A model generated the notes under the pieces. That model did not search any database. It was given only the letters and a program-made list of their open reading frames with translations, and was not told the DNA's origin. Source: Paenibacillus sonchi (lineage in GTDB: Bacteria; Bacillota; Bacilli; Paenibacillales; Paenibacillaceae). Taken from it: a stretch of 64,000 nucleotides of DNA. A program made the translations under genes and the position numbers. Position 1 is the first letter of the stretch. Every line of letters starts with the position of its first letter. Positions 8,264 through 18,186 of the stretch are shown one piece after another. The stretch spans positions 1,054,001-1,118,000 of the forward strand of contig NZ_CP068595.1 of the NCBI RefSeq assembly GCF_016772475.1. Direction: 5' to 3'.

Positions 8264-11200
8264 TCACCCATTAATTAGTCCTGTTTGCAGCAGCATTCTA
8301 TGCAGCAATACGGTCGTCTCAGCACGGGTTAATGCCTGCTGCGGGCGCAATTCATTGCCATACCCTTTCATAAGACCTTCATAAATCGCTGTCCGCAGCG
8401 CTTCACTTGCCCAGCCGCCAATTTGACTGCTGTCAGTGTAAAGGGACAGATCGACTTGTACTCCAATGTTGCTTGCTGGAGCAGCATCCGCTACACGCAG
8501 CGCCCGCATGATCGTTACGATCGCTTCTTGCCGCGATACTTTCTGGTCAGGTCTGAATGACCCATCACTGAAACCATTCATAATCCCGGATGCTTTTACT
8601 GCCGCCACAGCCCCGCTGTACCAGCTCAAGCCGTTTACATCCCGGAACCCTGCAGAATTGTCTCCTTCCGGCAACCCCAGCGCTCTTGCAAGCATTGCAG
8701 CGAATTCGGCCCGTGTAACCTCTGCTTCAGGAGCGAAGCGTCCTCCTTCTGTCCCCTGTACAATCATTCTGTTACTCATTCGGGAAATTTCCGCTTCCGC
8801 CCAGTGTCCCTGAATATCTGTTAATGGGGATGTTTTGGATACCACTACATAAGTGCTGTTCGTGAGACTGCGGATAACAGCAGCCCGGTGCCCGTCAACT
8901 ATGGTGAATTCCGTTGGTACTGGGCGCACCCCTGAGTTCTGGTCCCATAGGATAGCTGTTGATGCCGCTCCGGCATTCTCGGGTAAGTAAATGACTCTTT
9001 CTACATAATGGTTAAAGCCGGTAACTTCTTTTTTCTTGCCATTCCCCGTTACAAGGACATTGAAATGTACTGGATCGGTTGCCAGTTGAAAACCATTTAT
9101 ATTGGCCTCCACTTGCAGTCCTGTTTCCCGCTTGCCACGCTCGATGATAATCCGGGCCTCCACATCGTTTGACCAAGTGGTCTCCCGGTTAATCATTTCA
9201 GCCAGTGGCAGGCGATATTGGCCAAATTGTGTTTTTATAGTAATTACAGCCGTCTTGCCGGCCAGGATTGGGACTATACTGCCGGTAAGCCTGAGCGCCA
9301 GTTGATCCGCCTCTTCTTCTACTGAAATCGATAGATTAGCTTCAGCTGTATTGGATAGCGAATCAAGGACCTGGGACAGATTGTCCATATTTAGCAGAAC
9401 ATCAATAGCTTTTGCTCCATCGGCATTTACTTTACGTGTGGCAAGCCCCGTTACTTTTTTGTCATTAATCCAAACCACCGGTGCATTGCCAGGCGACGGC
9501 TGACTCGAAGGGCCGGGAGCAACCGAAGGGCTGCCCGGAACTGATCCGGAATCCGGAACCTTACTGGCCGCTGAACGAATCACGTTGAGCGTGTAGGTTT
9601 TAATTGAACCGTCCTGCGCCTTGACACGGATCTCAAACTTATTTGGACCTGTTGCAAGAACATACTCTCTGGTTGGGACATTACTGTCTACCTGGAGATC
9701 GTTCACACTAACGGCAGCATATACATTTGCAGGGGTCAGCAGCATCTTCAAACCATACACCGAATCACTGACTTCGAGCGTGTTGTTTAGTTTCCCCGCG
9801 TCAAAATCAAACTTCACCGTCCCGCCAAGTCCGATTAGCTGCCAGCCCATCAAGTTCGAATTGCTGCTCAAAGGCACGATATTCTGGATTTCAATCAGGC
9901 TAACATTCGCGTTGCCCGCTGTATCTGCCGCATAGACTGAATAAATTCCATTCTCCTGTACGGTGAAATGGTCCTTAATTGGTGTTCCCTCTGTATCAAA
10001 ATAAGAGACCGGACGGCTTCCTGCTGCCCATTTAATTGAAGAAATGCTATTGTATTCGCCATATACTGACGCATAAACCGCAACACGCACACTGGAGAAG
10101 GTTGGAGCGGCAGAATCAACCTGCAATTTGATCACTGGAGGCTGGTCGTACGTAAATGTTATATCCACCGTTTGGTCCATTAATAGACCACTTTCTTCTT
10201 TAGCAGAATATGTCACTTTCTCTGCCACTACATTGCTGACCGCAAATGCGGCAAGGCCTTCCGCGTTGGTCAATCCATATACTTCATTGGTGACGGAGCT
10301 TCCATAAACTTCTTTAATAACAGAGCTTCCATCTTGAGCTTGAAGCTGCACCCGTTTTCCAGCAAGCGGATGGCCATATTCGTCTTTAAGCTTCACATAG
10401 ATCAAAGCTTGACTTTTGCCATCCGCCCGTACGACCAGATCGCTTGCCGTAACTGTAGAGTGAAATGAGCTTACTTCACCCGGTAAAAGCTGAACCGTTA
10501 CCGTTGAGGCTAGCGCACTGCCATCGGCAGTGGCACTTATCTTTGCGGTCCCTACCGTTGTCGGTGCTGTCAGCGTCGCCGTATAGGTCCCGTTATGGTT
10601 GTCCGTTACGGTGCTAACCGTACCTAATGTCGATGTGACCAACACCACCGCCCCTCCAGTCGTCAGCGCATTGCCCATCGCATCCTTCAGCTTCACCGTC
10701 ACTGTTGTCTTGCTCGTTCCGTCTGCCTTCAACGAAGCATCTCCTGACTCGACTGTGCTGTTCGCAATCGACGGACTTCCCGCCACGAACTGGACCGCTG
10801 CCGTCTCTGTCAATGCTGCACCGCCGACGGTTGCACTTACGGTCGCCGTTCCGGCCGTGGTCGGCGCTGTCAGTGTCGCCGTGTAGGTCCCGTTATGGTT
10901 GTCCGTGACTGGACCCACCGTACCGGATGTCGACGTGATTCCCACCGTCGCCCCTCCAGTCGTCAGCGCATTGCCCTGCGCATCCTTCAGCTTCACCGTC
11001 ACTGTCGTCTGGCTCGTTCCGTCTGCCGTCAACGAAGCATCTCCTGACTCGACTGTGCTGTTCGCAATCGACGGAGTTCCCGCCACGAACTGGACTGTTG
11101 CCGTCTCTGTCAATGCTGCACCGCCGACAGTTGCACTTACGGTCGCCGTTCCGGCCGTGGTCGGCGCTGTCAGCGTCGCCGTATAGGTCCCGTTATGGTT

Positions 11201-13102
11201 GTCCGTGACTGGACCTACCGTACCCTGCGTCGCTGCAACCGTTACTGCCGCCCCTCCAGCCGCCAGCGCATTGCCCTGCGCATCCTTCAGCTTCACCGTA
11301 ACTGCCGTCTGGCTCGTGCCATCCGCCGTCAATGAACTGGTGACCACTTCTATTGTGCTGTTCGCAATTGACGGGGACCCGGCCACGAACTGGACTGTTG
11401 CCGTCTCTGTCAATGCAACACCGCCGACGGTTGCACTTACGGTCGCCGTTCCGGCCGTAGTCGGCGCTGTCAGCGTCGCCGTGTAGGTCCCGTTATGGTT
11501 GTCCGTGACTGGACCCACCGTACCGGATGTCGACGTGATTCCCACCGTCGCCCCTCCAGTCGTCAGCGCATTGCCCTGCGCATCCTTCAGCTTCACCGTC
11601 ACTGTCGTCTGGCTCGTTCCGTCTGCCGTCAACGAAGCATCTCCTGACTCGACTGTGCTGTTCGCAATCGACGGAGTTCCCGCCACGAACTGGACTGTTG
11701 CCGTCTCTGTCAATGCTGCACCGCCGACAGTTGCACTTACGGTCGCCGTTCCGGCCGTGGTCGGCGCTGTCAGCGTCGCCGTATAGGTCCCGTTATGGTT
11801 GTCCGTGACTGGACCCACCGTACCTTGCGTCGCTGCAACCGTTACTGCCGCCCCTCCAGCCGCCAGCGCATTGCCCTGCGCATCCTTCAGCTTCACCGTA
11901 ACTGCCGTCTGGCTCGTGCCATCCGCCGTCAATGAACTGGTGCCCACTTCTATTGTGCTGTTCGCAATCGACGGAGTTCCCGCCACGAACTGGACTGTTG
12001 CCGTCTCTGTCAATGCTGCACCGCCGACAGTTGCACTTACGGTCGCCGTTCCGGCCGTGGTCGGCGCTGTCAGCGTCGCCGTATAGGTCCCGTTATGGTT
12101 GTCCGTGACTGGACCTACCGTACCCTGCGTCGCTGCAACCGTTACTGCCGCCCCTCCAGCCGCCAGCGCATTGCCCTGCGCATCCTTCAGCTTCACCGTC
12201 ACTGCCGTCTGGCTCGTGCCATCCGCCGTCAATGAACTGGTGCCCACTTCCACTGTGCTGTTCGCAATCGACGGAGGCCCCGCCACGAACTGGACCGCTG
12301 CCGTCTCTGTCAATGCTGCACCGCCGACGGTTGCACTTACGGTCGCCGTTCCGGCCGTGGTCGGCGCTGTCAGCGTCGCCGTGTAGGTCCCGTTATGGTT
12401 GTCCGTTACTGGACTCACCGTACCGGATGTCGACGTGATTCCCACCGTCGCCCCTCCGGCGGTCAGCGCATTGCCTTGCGCATCCTTCAGCTTCACCGTC
12501 ACTGTCGTCTGGCTCGTCCCGTCCGCTACAAGACTAGATTCAGCACTGGAGATCTCACTTAATGCAGGGGATGTGGAATAATCAGCAATCATGTACGTTC
12601 TGAAAGAGAAGTCATAATTGGCAGCCGCTGAATATCCTCTTGGGTACGGGCTCCCTGAGCTTCCATACCACCCGAAACCACTCGATCCTCCGAACTCCGT
12701 GGAAGCAACCATTCTATACATCGTGTCCTTCTGCAAATAAGGCGATGCTCCTGAGAAGTCAACCGACACCCAGCCTGGGCTATAGGAAGCAAGTTGCGCT
12801 TCAGCGAGCAATGTCGAAAGGCCGCTTTCCTTATATATTTTCAGCTTCAGGGCTCCCGGGGAACCATAGGTATCCATAATGTTCAGATCAATCCTGCTGA
12901 GATTCCCGGTAATCGCCGGAGTAAAGGTCTGATATCTTCCATAATCCGAATTAACCCATACATTCCCTGTTGCATTTTCCTGCTTTTGATCCAATAGCAT
13001 TGGATCTGCTGCGGATACATACCCTTCAGAAGCCGGACCAAGAAGCACCATGAAAATCAGGGTCAAGGCAAGCCAGCGCTTGTATCGTTGTATACCTTTC
13101 AC
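8264..13102 (-). CDS. secreted SLH-domain surface protein with Ig-like tandem repeats
   Basis: About 1612 residues from a GTG at 13102, chosen because GGAGGA lies six bases upstream; a reading from 13174 has no ribosome binding site. It begins with a signal peptide (basic start, hydrophobic ALTLIFMVLLG, then SAAD). A beta-rich N-terminal domain follows, then seven invasin/intimin-like (Big_1) domains of about 100 residues. After these come a diverged eighth, further Ig-like and cadherin-like segments (ending TYTLNVIRS), a Pro/Ser linker, and three SLH motifs at the C-terminus (DIQGHWAEAEI, SWYSGAVAAVK, IGGWASEALR). SLH motifs bind pyruvylated wall polymers, so it should be cell-surface anchored. 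An adhesin or matrix role is inference. Confidence 0.85.
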   Translation of the reverse strand: MKGIQRYKRWLALTLIFMVLLGPASEGYVSAADPMLLDQKQENATGNVWVNSDYGRYQTFTPAITGNLSRIDLNIMDTYGSPGALKLKIYKESGLSTLLAEAQLASYSPGWVSVDFSGASPYLQKDTMYRMVASTEFGGSSGFGWYGSSGSPYPRGYSAAANYDFSFRTYMIADYSTSPALSEISSAESSLVADGTSQTTVTVKLKDAQGNALTAGGATVGITSTSGTVSPVTDNHNGTYTATLTAPTTAGTATVSATVGGAALTETAAVQFVAGPPSIANSTVEVGTSSLTADGTSQTAVTVKLKDAQGNALAAGGAAVTVAATQGTVGPVTDNHNGTYTATLTAPTTAGTATVSATVGGAALTETATVQFVAGTPSIANSTIEVGTSSLTADGTSQTAVTVKLKDAQGNALAAGGAAVTVAATQGTVGPVTDNHNGTYTATLTAPTTAGTATVSATVGGAALTETATVQFVAGTPSIANSTVESGDASLTADGTSQTTVTVKLKDAQGNALTTGGATVGITSTSGTVGPVTDNHNGTYTATLTAPTTAGTATVSATVGGVALTETATVQFVAGSPSIANSTIEVVTSSLTADGTSQTAVTVKLKDAQGNALAAGGAAVTVAATQGTVGPVTDNHNGTYTATLTAPTTAGTATVSATVGGAALTETATVQFVAGTPSIANSTVESGDASLTADGTSQTTVTVKLKDAQGNALTTGGATVGITSTSGTVGPVTDNHNGTYTATLTAPTTAGTATVSATVGGAALTETAAVQFVAGSPSIANSTVESGDASLKADGTSKTTVTVKLKDAMGNALTTGGAVVLVTSTLGTVSTVTDNHNGTYTATLTAPTTVGTAKISATADGSALASTVTVQLLPGEVSSFHSTVTASDLVVRADGKSQALIYVKLKDEYGHPLAGKRVQLQAQDGSSVIKEVYGSSVTNEVYGLTNAEGLAAFAVSNVVAEKVTYSAKEESGLLMDQTVDITFTYDQPPVIKLQVDSAAPTFSSVRVAVYASVYGEYNSISSIKWAAGSRPVSYFDTEGTPIKDHFTVQENGIYSVYAADTAGNANVSLIEIQNIVPLSSNSNLMGWQLIGLGGTVKFDFDAGKLNNTLEVSDSVYGLKMLLTPANVYAAVSVNDLQVDSNVPTREYVLATGPNKFEIRVKAQDGSIKTYTLNVIRSAASKVPDSGSVPGSPSVAPGPSSQPSPGNAPVVWINDKKVTGLATRKVNADGAKAIDVLLNMDNLSQVLDSLSNTAEANLSISVEEEADQLALRLTGSIVPILAGKTAVITIKTQFGQYRLPLAEMINRETTWSNDVEARIIIERGKRETGLQVEANINGFQLATDPVHFNVLVTGNGKKKEVTGFNHYVERVIYLPENAGAASTAILWDQNSGVRPVPTEFTIVDGHRAAVIRSLTNSTYVVVSKTSPLTDIQGHWAEAEISRMSNRMIVQGTEGGRFAPEAEVTRAEFAAMLARALGLPEGDNSAGFRDVNGLSWYSGAVAAVKASGIMNGFSDGSFRPDQKVSRQEAIVTIMRALRVADAAPASNIGVQVDLSLYTDSSQIGGWASEALRTAIYEGLMKGYGNELRPQQALTRAETTVLLHRMLLQTGLING
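10440..12540 (-). repeat. seven tandem 300-bp coding repeats
   Basis: The landmark TTATGGTTGTCCGT recurs at 300-bp steps (near 10595, 10895, 11195, 11495, 11795, 12095 and 12395). Two main unit types alternate, distinguished by GITSTSGTV and TVAATQGTV. In protein order they read A, B, B, A, B, A, then a third variant. Near identity suggests recent duplication or gene conversion, and copy number could be mis-assembled. Confidence 0.9.
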
Positions 13103-13202
13103 TAAATATCCTCCATTCTTGATTTCCCCATAAATCGAAATAACGCTTATGCAAGTTGCATTTTTATCTACCAAAACCGGACAGGTTTACCGATATAATG
13201 AC

Positions 13203-13373
13203 TTAACTCACGAAAAAAGTGCCTCCCCCGACAATCAGCGCCGCTAATAAAAAAATGCCAAAATACCATTTTGTAAACTTAAAGCTTATCCCGGGTCCAT
13301 CCCACCAAATCTTCACAAAGATCACAACGCCAAGAAGAAGAATACTAATAAAAGCAATTAGGGCATTCTCCAT
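13203..13373 (-). CDS. 56-residue two-helix membrane protein
   Basis: A short ORF with AGGTGA upstream of its ATG. It has two hydrophobic segments (ALIAFISILLLGVVIFV and FGIFLLAALIVGGG) separated by a Trp-rich, charged loop (KIWWDGPGISFKF). I do not recognise the family. It lies 100 bp upstream of the SLH protein gene on the same strand and is divergent from the large LuxR-type regulator, so it may be cotranscribed with the SLH gene. The coding call rests on the SD and membrane pattern. Confidence 0.6.
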   Translation of the reverse strand: MENALIAFISILLLGVVIFVKIWWDGPGISFKFTKWYFGIFLLAALIVGGGTFFVS

Positions 13374-13528
13374 TTATTCACCTAGACCTCTCCCATTTCA
13401 TAAATCAGCCAATTAGCCATGCCTTTAGCATAGAATTAATATTTAAAATTCTCTATACCTAAAAAGTTGTATCTTCCATTACAATGAAATGTATTCGCTA
13501 CTAAGCCTAACATTAGAGGTGTCCGAAA

Positions 13529-16500
13529 ATGAAAGTAAATCAACAAATCCACAGTGTTATCAGAAGCTCACTATCCGAAAATGCTGATTCTGGTTTTAAC
13601 CTGCAGCATGACGCAGATATAACGCTAAGAGAATTCATGAAGGGACAGCCCTGCGTGAAACCGGAGGTGTTTCTCCCCCTTGCCAGGTCTATCACGGCAG
13701 GTGTCCTGCAGCTTCACCAGCTACAGACCCTTCATCTCGATTTGCGGCCGGAGCGGATCGGGGTTCGTTCCATTGGCCAAGAGGCTTATTTAATAGATTC
13801 AGGTTATGCGCTGCATCGCTCAGATAACGGTTACGTCCCTACGGCTGGCTATAGTATGTCTGACACGGGTTTACCCTATTGTTCACCTGAGAACACAGGC
13901 AGAATGCTGCGGACAGTAGATGAGCGAAGTGATCTATATTCTATCGGCGTTATTTTCTACGAATTATTGGCCGGACATCTGCCCTTTCTTACCGAAGATC
14001 CTCTGGAATGGGTGTATATGCACCTGGCACAAGCCCCTCCTCCACTTGCACAGAAACAGTCACATTTACCTGACGGCTTGGAGGCTGTTGTAATGAGGCT
14101 GCTCGACAAAAATCCGGACAACCGCTACCAGAATGTCGGTTTTTTACTGGCAGACTTGGACAAAATTGGACGTTCCCAAGAAACTATTTTCATGGAACCG
14201 GGGTTTCACGGAAGAGAATATGAGATTTCCATGCTGACCCAAGCCTTCTATTCTGCTTGCTTCGGATCAACAGAGATGGTCTACGTTTCGGGGGAAGCCG
14301 GAATCGGCAAAACGAGCCTCATGGACGAGGTTTTCCGCAAACAGCAGCATACCCGTAATTTTTTCTATGTCGCCGGAAAGTTCGAGCAAATATCTAAAGA
14401 AAGCCCCTATCATCCGATTATCCAAGCCTTTCGTGGATTGATGAGGCATTTGCTGGGAGAACGCGAGGAACAGTCCAAGCTATGGAGACAAAAGCTGCAG
14501 GGAACACTTGGGGCAAGCGCTAACGTAATTTCTGCGATTATCCCTGAAGTGGAGCTGATCCTCGGCTCAATGCCGCCTGCGGAGGAGCTTCCGGCCAATG
14601 AATCAAAGAAACGGTTCATCTATGTTTTCCGCAAATTTGTACAAGCTCTGGCCTCCAAAGAACATCCCCTCGTCCTGTTTATCGATGACTTGCAGTGGGC
14701 GGATTCTTCATCGATGCAGTTAATTCATGCGCTGCTGTGCGACCCGGAATGCCAATATTTGATGTTCATCTGCGCCTATCGCCCTAACGAAACAGACTGC
14801 AGCAAGCTGCCAGGATACGAGTTGGACGGGAGCGTTACCGACCAGGCAGTTATCCGCCATATTCATCTGTCACCGCTTAATCTTGAGCAAATGAACCATA
14901 TTGTAATGGAGACGCTCAATAGCGGGAAGGATACTGCACTATCCTTTACGGAGCTGTTGTATCCTGAATCAGGCGGCAACCCGTTTCATTTCAAGCAAAT
15001 ATTGCTGCACCTTCAAGACGACGGTATCCTGGAATATAACCATGGGAGTCAATGCTGGCAATGGAATTTAGGACAGATTATCGGGCAGGAACCGAGCTAT
15101 GCCATCAATGATTTGATGGAGCACAGGCTGCGGCGTCTCTCAAGCGCTGCGCAGGAGCTGCTCCAAATTGCGGCTTGCGCGGGAAGCACCTTCCACCCGG
15201 ATTTGATAGCCCGCGTTGCTAAGCAGAAGACCGGGGAGGTCAATGCGGAATGGGCCGTGATTGAAGCCGAAGGCATGATTTTGCCATATGATACAGATAA
15301 GTTCCGTTTTGCCCACGATAATATCCAGAAACTGATTTACAGTCAGATGGAGGATGAGACGAAGCAGGCCATTCATATCCGAATAGGCACAACCTTGCAG
15401 GCTGCCGGGGATGAAGAGGACTTGTTTGATGTGGTCAACCATTTGAACAAAGGCTCCGGTAAAAACATGGATGAAGCGGAGAACCTTAGACTCGTACAAT
15501 TAAATCTTGACGCGGGCAATCGTGCCAAGGCTGCTTCCGCCTACGATGTTGCGCTGGTTTATTTCAGAAAAGGGGTAGAACTGCTGTCCGAAGAAGCCTG
15601 GAACAAAACCTTCGGGCTCTGCTTCGAACTGCATGCGGAGCAAGCAGAATGTGAATATTTATGTGGAAATCTCAAGGAGTCTGACCGGCAAATCGATTCC
15701 CTGCTCAGGTCTGCGCGCAATCCGGCGGAGCGGAGCAGAGTTCAAATGATCCGGATTATGCAGTATATTAATCAAGGCAAATATTTGGAGGGCACTGCAC
15801 TCGGTCTCGAAAGCCTGCGGGAGCATCATATCATCATTCCGCCCGATCCGGGAAAATTCGTACTGATGATAGAAGCGATGCGAATTGAGGTTCTTCTACG
15901 CAACCGGTACGATAAGCTCGCTGATTTGGAGGAAATGTCCGATCATAACCGGATAGCTGCAATGAATCTCATTCTTGCGATTATTCCCTCCACCTTCTTC
16001 ACGAATAAAAAGATCTATTTCCTTCTGATGTGCAGAGCTATTCAATTATCCATTAAATATGGAAATACCCCTGTTTCCGCAGCAGTTTATTCAGCTTATG
16101 GCATGCTTTTGGGAAGTGCATGGGGCAAATTCGATAAGGGCTACGCCCTTGGCAAGGTCGGCATGGAGCTTTCAGAGCGTTATAATATCACTTCAGTTAA
16201 AAGCAAAACCTATACTATGTTCGGCGGAGTACTCTGCCAATTTGCCGGAAATGCACTCGAAGGTGAGGGATACCTGACCAAGGCGCTTCGCTTTGGCCTG
16301 GAATCGGGAGACTATGTGTTTGCCAGCTATGCAATTGGTGCGCATGTTAATTCGCTCTATACCAGAGCACCGTTAAGTGAATTTGCAAGAACCATAGCCG
16401 AATATATGGCGGTCCTTGATACTACAAATGACGGGTTCGTGAAGCAAAACTTCTATCTGTATCAACAATTTATTCTTGCCCTTCAAGGGAGGACGGCTGC

Positions 16501-18022
16501 GCCAGACTCCTTCAGCAGCGCTGGTATTGAGGAGGAAGAGTTTCTCTGCCGGATTCAGACTGAGGAGACCTCAGCCACCACCTTATTTCAATACAACACT
16601 TATAAAACCCAGCTTTGTTACTTGCTCGGTAATTATGAGGATGCCATTCAATGGGCGCGGCGGGCGGAATCCTATAAAGACTACGCGACACATTTGCCGC
16701 ATTTGCCGGAATGCCTTTTCTATGAGTCGCTCGCCATATTGGCCGGTTCTGCACAGCCATGGAAAGAGGCCGGGGCTCATACCAGGAAGCGTCTCCTAAG
16801 CCATCTCGACCGTTTCCAAAAATGGGCGGCATGGAGCCCGGATAATTACCGGCCCAGATACGAGCTCCTTCAAGCCGAATTTGCCCGTGCTTCCGGCGAA
16901 TTCATGAGAGCTGAAGAATTGTATGACAAAGCCATTCGTGAAGCCAGGGAGCAAGATGATATACAGGTGACCAGCCTATCGGGCGAGCTTGCCGCCAGCC
17001 ACTACTGGAGTCGCGGTAATAAAAAAACGGCTGTATTTTATTTGCAATTGGCCCTGGAGGCATATACCGGGTGGGGCGTACAAGTGAAGCTCGCGCAGTT
17101 AGAAAAGCTTATGCGGCGCTGGCAGCGGGATGAGGATGCCGATACAGCATCCGAAAGCCTGCAGAGCCCGGCAGAGCCTGACAAAGCACGGCAAGCGGCA
17201 GAAACATCCGCCTCTCGTAATATGCCAAATGCCTTTGAAAACTTTGATCTTGCGGCGATCCTCAAAACCACCCAGGCGATAACCAATCAGATGGACATCG
17301 ATACGGTGCTTGCAGAGATCATGAATACCATAATGAAGTACGCCGGTGCCAGCAAGGGTGCTCTGCTGATGGGCAGTAATGATGGACTCTATATACAGGT
17401 ATATGCTGATTCTGAAGCGCAGGTTGCCCCCACACCATTAGAGTTGAATGACAGCTCTCTCTTGCCTGAGGGCATTATCAGATATGTTTTTCGTACGCAG
17501 GAGGATGTCCATTATTCCGGGGACGAGGACAGCTGGCTTATTCATAACCCGTATATTGCGAAGCATCGCCCCGGGTCCGCGCTCTGCATACCGGTAACCG
17601 TTCATAGTAATATGCTCGGGATTCTTTATCTCGAAAACAGGCTGGCAAGCGGTGTGTTCGCGTACGAGCGGATGGCTGTTCTTCAGGCTATGGCTTCAAA
17701 CGGAATATTGATGTGCATGCTGCAAAACTCGGCTGAGCCATCCCTCCCGGAGCCGGGGCTAATCGAAGAACCCCCGCTATTGTCCCCTATAATGGAAGAG
17801 CCGCTCACAGATCGTGAGCTTGAGGTCCTCGCCTTACTGGCGGCAGGATTATCGAATAAGGAAATTGCCGATCAACTGATTATCGCCATAGGCACAGTAA
17901 AGGTGCATGTCAAAAACATCTTTGCCAAACTAAAAGTCAACCGGCGCACCAAAGCAATCGTTCAGGCCAAGGAGCTTAAGCTGCTCGATCCGTCCAAGGA
18001 TCATTACGTCCGGATGCGATAG
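13529..18022 (+). CDS. kinase-like/AAA-ATPase/TPR/GAF/LuxR giant regulator
   Basis: 1497 residues. Residues about 20-225 resemble a Ser/Thr kinase: the catalytic loop reads HLDLRPE, DFG is replaced by IDSG, and YCSPENTG and [15 protein letters not shown] follow. The glycine loop and VAIK lysine region is missing, so kinase activity is doubtful. A NACHT/AAA-like ATPase follows, with Walker [10 protein letters not shown] near 254 and Walker [13 protein letters not shown] near 381. A long TPR-like helical region spans about 630-1190, a GAF domain about 1235-1390, and a LuxR-type helix-turn-helix lies near 1425-1485 ([20 protein letters not shown]). Related architectures occur in large signal-integrating ATPases (LAL/STAND type). 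It diverges from the small membrane and SLH genes. Confidence 0.8.
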   Translation: MKVNQQIHSVIRSSLSENADSGFNLQHDADITLREFMKGQPCVKPEVFLPLARSITAGVLQLHQLQTLHLDLRPERIGVRSIGQEAYLIDSGYALHRSDNGYVPTAGYSMSDTGLPYCSPENTGRMLRTVDERSDLYSIGVIFYELLAGHLPFLTEDPLEWVYMHLAQAPPPLAQKQSHLPDGLEAVVMRLLDKNPDNRYQNVGFLLADLDKIGRSQETIFMEPGFHGREYEISMLTQAFYSACFGSTEMVYVSGEAGIGKTSLMDEVFRKQQHTRNFFYVAGKFEQISKESPYHPIIQAFRGLMRHLLGEREEQSKLWRQKLQGTLGASANVISAIIPEVELILGSMPPAEELPANESKKRFIYVFRKFVQALASKEHPLVLFIDDLQWADSSSMQLIHALLCDPECQYLMFICAYRPNETDCSKLPGYELDGSVTDQAVIRHIHLSPLNLEQMNHIVMETLNSGKDTALSFTELLYPESGGNPFHFKQILLHLQDDGILEYNHGSQCWQWNLGQIIGQEPSYAINDLMEHRLRRLSSAAQELLQIAACAGSTFHPDLIARVAKQKTGEVNAEWAVIEAEGMILPYDTDKFRFAHDNIQKLIYSQMEDETKQAIHIRIGTTLQAAGDEEDLFDVVNHLNKGSGKNMDEAENLRLVQLNLDAGNRAKAASAYDVALVYFRKGVELLSEEAWNKTFGLCFELHAEQAECEYLCGNLKESDRQIDSLLRSARNPAERSRVQMIRIMQYINQGKYLEGTALGLESLREHHIIIPPDPGKFVLMIEAMRIEVLLRNRYDKLADLEEMSDHNRIAAMNLILAIIPSTFFTNKKIYFLLMCRAIQLSIKYGNTPVSAAVYSAYGMLLGSAWGKFDKGYALGKVGMELSERYNITSVKSKTYTMFGGVLCQFAGNALEGEGYLTKALRFGLESGDYVFASYAIGAHVNSLYTRAPLSEFARTIAEYMAVLDTTNDGFVKQNFYLYQQFILALQGRTAAPDSFSSAGIEEEEFLCRIQTEETSATTLFQYNTYKTQLCYLLGNYEDAIQWARRAESYKDYATHLPHLPECLFYESLAILAGSAQPWKEAGAHTRKRLLSHLDRFQKWAAWSPDNYRPRYELLQAEFARASGEFMRAEELYDKAIREAREQDDIQVTSLSGELAASHYWSRGNKKTAVFYLQLALEAYTGWGVQVKLAQLEKLMRRWQRDEDADTASESLQSPAEPDKARQAAETSASRNMPNAFENFDLAAILKTTQAITNQMDIDTVLAEIMNTIMKYAGASKGALLMGSNDGLYIQVYADSEAQVAPTPLELNDSSLLPEGIIRYVFRTQEDVHYSGDEDSWLIHNPYIAKHRPGSALCIPVTVHSNMLGILYLENRLASGVFAYERMAVLQAMASNGILMCMLQNSAEPSLPEPGLIEEPPLLSPIMEEPLTDRELEVLALLAAGLSNKEIADQLIIAIGTVKVHVKNIFAKLKVNRRTKAIVQAKELKLLDPSKDHYVRMR

Positions 18023-18111
18023 GCGAGAGCGGAGGCTGGAGAAGACTCTCTTTCCGCATAGCGGGCGCCTCCATACTCCTCTTCTCCTCAGCGCTTCTTC
18101 ACAAAAAAATT

Positions 18112-18150
18112 GCCGGAGCCCTAGAATTGCATTCATTCTAGGGCTCCGGC
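18112..18150. terminator. bidirectional terminator
   Basis: GCCGGAGCCCTAGAAT and its complement ATTCTAGGGCTCCGGC form a 16-bp stem with a short loop. Seven A's to the left (T's on the minus strand) fit termination of the minus-strand ABC gene. It lies between that gene and the convergent LuxR-type gene. Confidence 0.8.
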
Positions 18151-18186
18151 GTCTGTAGTTAGTTCACAGCTTCGCCGCTATAGCCG

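Noticed and set aside
10599..12386. Several repeated + strand ORFs of 95 residues at 300-bp steps
   Set aside because: They are antisense shadows of the Ig-like repeats in the SLH protein; periodicity comes from the repeat, not from genes.
10440..12540. Tandem 300-bp repeats as a CRISPR array
   Set aside because: Units are 300 bp, coding and contiguous, with no short repeats and unique spacers. No cas genes occur in the window.
13219..13416. 65-residue + strand ORF
   Set aside because: Antisense to the 56-residue membrane protein, which has the better SD and hydrophobic pattern.
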